Assembly (NCBI GenBank): GCA_052387115.1
Contig: JBQTJM010000308.1
Coordinates: 1 to 6,878 of the forward strand
Direction: 5' to 3'
DNA from: JACCXJ01 sp052387115
Lineage (GTDB): Bacteria; Pseudomonadota; Gammaproteobacteria; JACCXJ01
DNA length: 6,878 nucleotides
A program made the translations under genes and the position numbers. The notes beneath the pieces are model-generated. The model saw nothing but the letters and a program-made list of their open reading frames with translations. It made no database searches and was not told the origin of the DNA. Below are positions 5,237 through 6,878 of the stretch, in pieces. Numbering within the stretch: position 1 is the stretch's first letter; every line of letters begins with the position of its first letter.

Positions 5237-5510
5237 ATGGACCCGCACCACCCCGCCGAGCGAGCACTCATCGGTCTGGCGCACCGGCCTTCGATCGTCA
5301 TCGCCGACGAGCCGACCGCCTCCCTCGACCCCATCACCGCGCGTCGCGTCCTCGCCGCGGTGATGGATACTGGTCAAGGAGCTGGGCGTCACCCTCATCA
5401 CCGCGAGCCATGACTGGGCGCAGGTCAACAAGCTCGACTTCCGCAGCCTCCATCAGGAGTCGCGCGAGCGCAAGGGCGGGAGCGTCGTGGAATCGTTTTT
5501 CCGGGATTGA
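5237..5510 (+). pseudogene. ABC transporter ATP-binding subunit, C-terminal remnant
   Basis: The fragment holds the C-terminal part of an ABC ATPase of the type paired with FtsX-like permeases (LolD/MacB-like). In one frame it reads ERALIGLAHRPS, then IVIADEPTASLDP (Walker B with catalytic Glu, and D-loop) up to about 5367. A single extra base at about 5368 shifts the frame, and the next frame continues LVKELGVTLITASHDWAQV (the H-loop His in ASHDW) to VVESFFRD and TGA 5508-5510. The Walker A loop and the LSGGQ signature are absent, so the fragment cannot bind or hydrolyse ATP alone. The permease remnant starts five bases after the stop, the normal operon order. The upstream boundary near 5236 is abrupt. 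The frameshift could be a sequencing error; the N-terminal loss could not. Confidence 0.8.
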
Positions 5511-5515
5511 GCGCG

Positions 5516-6247
5516 ATGGCGGAGTGGCACGATGTGGCGCGCCTGGCGTTTCGCGATTAGTCGTCGATGTCGCGAGCGAAAGGGCGTTTCCGCGGCCCGC
5601 GGTGTTCGCGTCGCTCGAGGTCCTCATGGCGGCCGAGGCGTTTCGCGACGGTCGGGCGGTGGCCGCCCTGGGCTGGAGCGGCGACCCGCCGCTGGCCGAG
5701 GAGCGGGTGTTCCCCTCGTTTCGGCTCTATGCCCGGACCATCTACGAGGTCGCCGGCCTCGCCTCGGTGCTCACGGAGGCCGGGCAGAGAGTCAAGACCT
5801 CGGCCGCCGAGATAGAGACCGTGGCGGCCATCGATCGCAATCTCGGGCTCTTGTTCTGGGTCATCGCCGCCGCCGGGATGGCGGGTTATTCCCTGTCGCT
5901 CGGCGCGAGCCTGTGGGCCAACACCGATCGCAAGCGCCGCGAGCTGTCGGTCCTGCGCCTGCTCGGGTTTCGCGGCGGGGGGGATCATGCTCTACCCGAG
6001 CTTCCACGCGCTGTTCACCGCGGTCCTCGGGTGGCTCGGCGCGGTGTTCGTGTACCTGCTCCTCGAACAGATCATCAACCGCATGTTGGCGGCCGATCTC
6101 GCGACCGGGCAGTCCATCTGTTTTCTCATGCCTCGGCACTTCCTCGCGGCCTTGTTCCTGACCTTGATCGCGAGCCTCCTCGGCGCCGTGCTCGGCGGCG
6201 TCCGCGCCGCGCGGATCGAGCCGTCGGATGGGTTGCGGGAGGTTTGA
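5516..6247 (+). pseudogene. FtsX-like ABC transporter permease, internally deleted and frameshifted
   Basis: The gene starts MAEWHDVARLAFRD (5516-5557), a typical beginning for this permease type, then hits TAG at 5558. From about 5556 a second frame continues deep inside the periplasmic domain (LVVDVASERAF, later AAEAFRDGRAVAALGW and FPSFRLYARTIYEVAGLASV), so the first membrane helix and much of the periplasmic domain have been deleted. A membrane helix follows (LGLLFWVIAAAGMAGYSLSL), then RKRRELSVLRLLGFRG. At a run of seven G's (5977-5983) one extra base shifts the frame again. The third frame carries two more helices (HALFTAVLGWLGAVFVYLLL and LAALFLTLIASLLGAVLGG) and the usual ARIEPSDGLREV end at 6247. 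FtsX-type permeases work with the upstream ATPase in lipoprotein or small-molecule export across the inner membrane. This copy is dead because of the internal deletion, whatever the status of the G-run. Confidence 0.8.
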
Positions 6248-6365
6248 TGGACACCTGAGCGTCGACATCGGGATCGCATTCGACGCAAAGCTACCCGCGG
6301 GCCGAGCCGGATCGTGGCGATCTTGGGCAATGGGGAGCCGCTTTTCGTGCGGTAGCACAACAGCG

Positions 6366-6581
6366 GACGGCTCCCGGCTACCACGGGCCTTCAGCTACGA
6401 CTGGCGGCTGTGGACCCTGCCCGAGCGCCGCGAGGTCCTGGCCGAGGCCGGGTTCCGGCGCTCCACGGTGTATTGGCAGGGCAGCGACGAGCACGCCGGC
6501 GCGGGGGACGGCGTGTTCCTGCCGGTGGAGAAGGGCGAGCCGGACGCCGGCTGGATCGCCTATCTCGTGGCGGAGAAGTGA
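6366..6581 (+). pseudogene. 3' fragment of the methyltransferase gene (second copy)
   Basis: This piece encodes residues 200-270 of the methyltransferase at 78-890, with two amino-acid changes (Leu220 to Arg, Thr243 to Ala) and one silent change, up to the same TGA (6579-6581). It lacks all SAM-binding motifs. A chance frame from an ATG at 6228 runs into it in phase, giving a 117-residue open frame, but the first about 45 residues are unrelated sequence, so a product is unlikely. The breakpoint at 6365/6366 is the right-hand edge of the 986-6365 segment. Confidence 0.85.
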
Positions 6582-6675
6582 GATCGCCAAAAAAAATCGG
6601 CCGCCCTTGGGAAGTCGGGCCAACCGAAACACCCTCTCTCCACCCCGCCTGGACCACCCAACCTCCGGTAGAACC
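6366..6675 (+). repeat. 311-bp direct repeat, copy B (310 bp)
   Basis: Partner of 675-985, one base shorter because the A-run has eight bases (6589-6596) instead of nine. Left of 6366 and right of 6675 the sequence bears no similarity to the flanks of copy A. After 6675 the sequence continues into the remainder of the small frame and then into the methyltransferase start in the terminal repeat. Confidence 0.95.
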
Positions 6676-6805
6676 CGCCCCGCTGCGCAAGGGCCTAGCC
6701 ACGACCACGAGCCGCCCTCATGGCTTGAAAGACCTGGACGGTCCCACACTACCCTCGAGAAAAGCCCTGAAAGAGGACCTGAAGAGCTATTTCGAGGATT
6801 CGTGA
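6583..6805 (+). pseudogene. Small frame after the methyltransferase, second copy with full 3' end
   Basis: GGAG at 6572-6575 is kept, but the start codon ATG has become ATC (6583-6585). The following A-run has eight A's. With seven or ten A's the frame from this codon would be open to TGA 6803-6805, giving about 73 residues beginning MAKK(K)IGRPWEVGP, rich in Pro and Thr in the middle and ending RKALKEDLKSYFEDS. The helical, charged end looks like real protein; the middle is less convincing. Neither copy in the window is in phase as read. The methyltransferase ATG follows 28 bp after the stop. No family is recognised, and it may be a decayed relic. Confidence 0.35.
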
Positions 6806-6878
6806 AACCCCGCGGGGTCCCGGTCGACGCCGTATGGCGGTGCGCAAACGGCCGACCCTGGCGGAATCAGCGGACCGC
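6757..6878. repeat. Terminal direct repeat, right copy
   Basis: Identical to bases 1-122. It closes the window into a 6756-bp circle or marks the next unit of a tandem array. Confidence 0.95.
6834..6878 (+). CDS. Methyltransferase start, cut by the window end (first 15 codons)
   Basis: These 45 bases are identical to 78-122 and encode MAVRKRPTLAESADR. If the molecule is circular, this is the same gene as 78-890. If it is a tandem array, it begins a second complete copy beyond the window. Confidence 0.85.
   Translation, partial: MAVRKRPTLAESADR

Noticed and set aside
6228..6581. 117-residue open frame running into the second methyltransferase fragment
   Set aside because: The first part overlaps the permease end and has no recognisable sequence. 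The in-phase join to codon 200 of the methyltransferase is most simply chance, and no SAM-binding part is present.
1..6878. CRISPR array, tRNA, rRNA, or a plasmid replication or mobilisation gene
   Set aside because: No regularly spaced short repeats, no tRNA-like cloverleaf and no Rep- or relaxase-like protein other than the decayed IS91-type transposase were seen on either strand.

Overview
The window looks like a GC-rich bacterial accessory region. Protein similarities (a ChaA-type antiporter tail, an FtsX-type ABC exporter, an IS91-family transposase) fit Proteobacteria, perhaps Gammaproteobacteria, but no marker gene is present and I cannot name the organism. Three genes look intact: a SAM-dependent methyltransferase (78-890, +), a predicted secreted lipoprotein (2170-3273, +) and an unrecognised 374-residue protein (3997-5121, -). 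Nearly everything else is decayed: an IS91-family transposase tail (1126-1708), a ChaA-type cation/proton antiporter tail (3344-3565, -), a damaged lipoprotein-like reading frame (3497-3844, -), and ATPase and permease remnants of an ABC exporter (5237-6247).

Layout. The first and last 122 bases are identical (1-122 and 6757-6878), so the sequence either closes into a circle of 6756 bp or is one period of a tandem repeat. Within it, the last 71 codons of the methyltransferase plus about 95 bp downstream occur twice (675-985 and 6366-6675; four substitutions and one A-run indel). The 5.4 kb between the two copies (986-6365) interrupts a small reading frame that follows the methyltransferase. 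Recombination between the copies would remove about 5.69 kb and rejoin the methyltransferase to the full small frame. This arrangement is expected after single-crossover integration of a circular DNA carrying a homologous fragment, or after an unequal tandem duplication.

Region 986-2169 holds the IS91 remnant, which carries a clean 71-bp insertion made of consecutive hairpins, followed by about 460 bp without a recognisable gene. Region 2170-3273 is the lipoprotein, apparently expressed from a promoter whose -10 box lies 7 bp before the ATG. Region 3274-3996 is decayed minus-strand sequence, convergent with the lipoprotein. Region 3997-5121 is the 374-residue protein, with a good ribosome-binding site. 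Regions 2170-3273 and 3274-5121 read as less GC-extreme than the methyltransferase and ABC segments, consistent with a patchwork origin.

I see no coherent operon-scale system. The most unusual items are the repeat/circle architecture, the A-run in the small frame after the methyltransferase, the hairpin insertion in the transposase, and the two uncharacterised intact proteins. Several frameshifts lie at single-base indels, so sequencing error must be excluded for those; the larger deletions and insertions cannot be explained that way.
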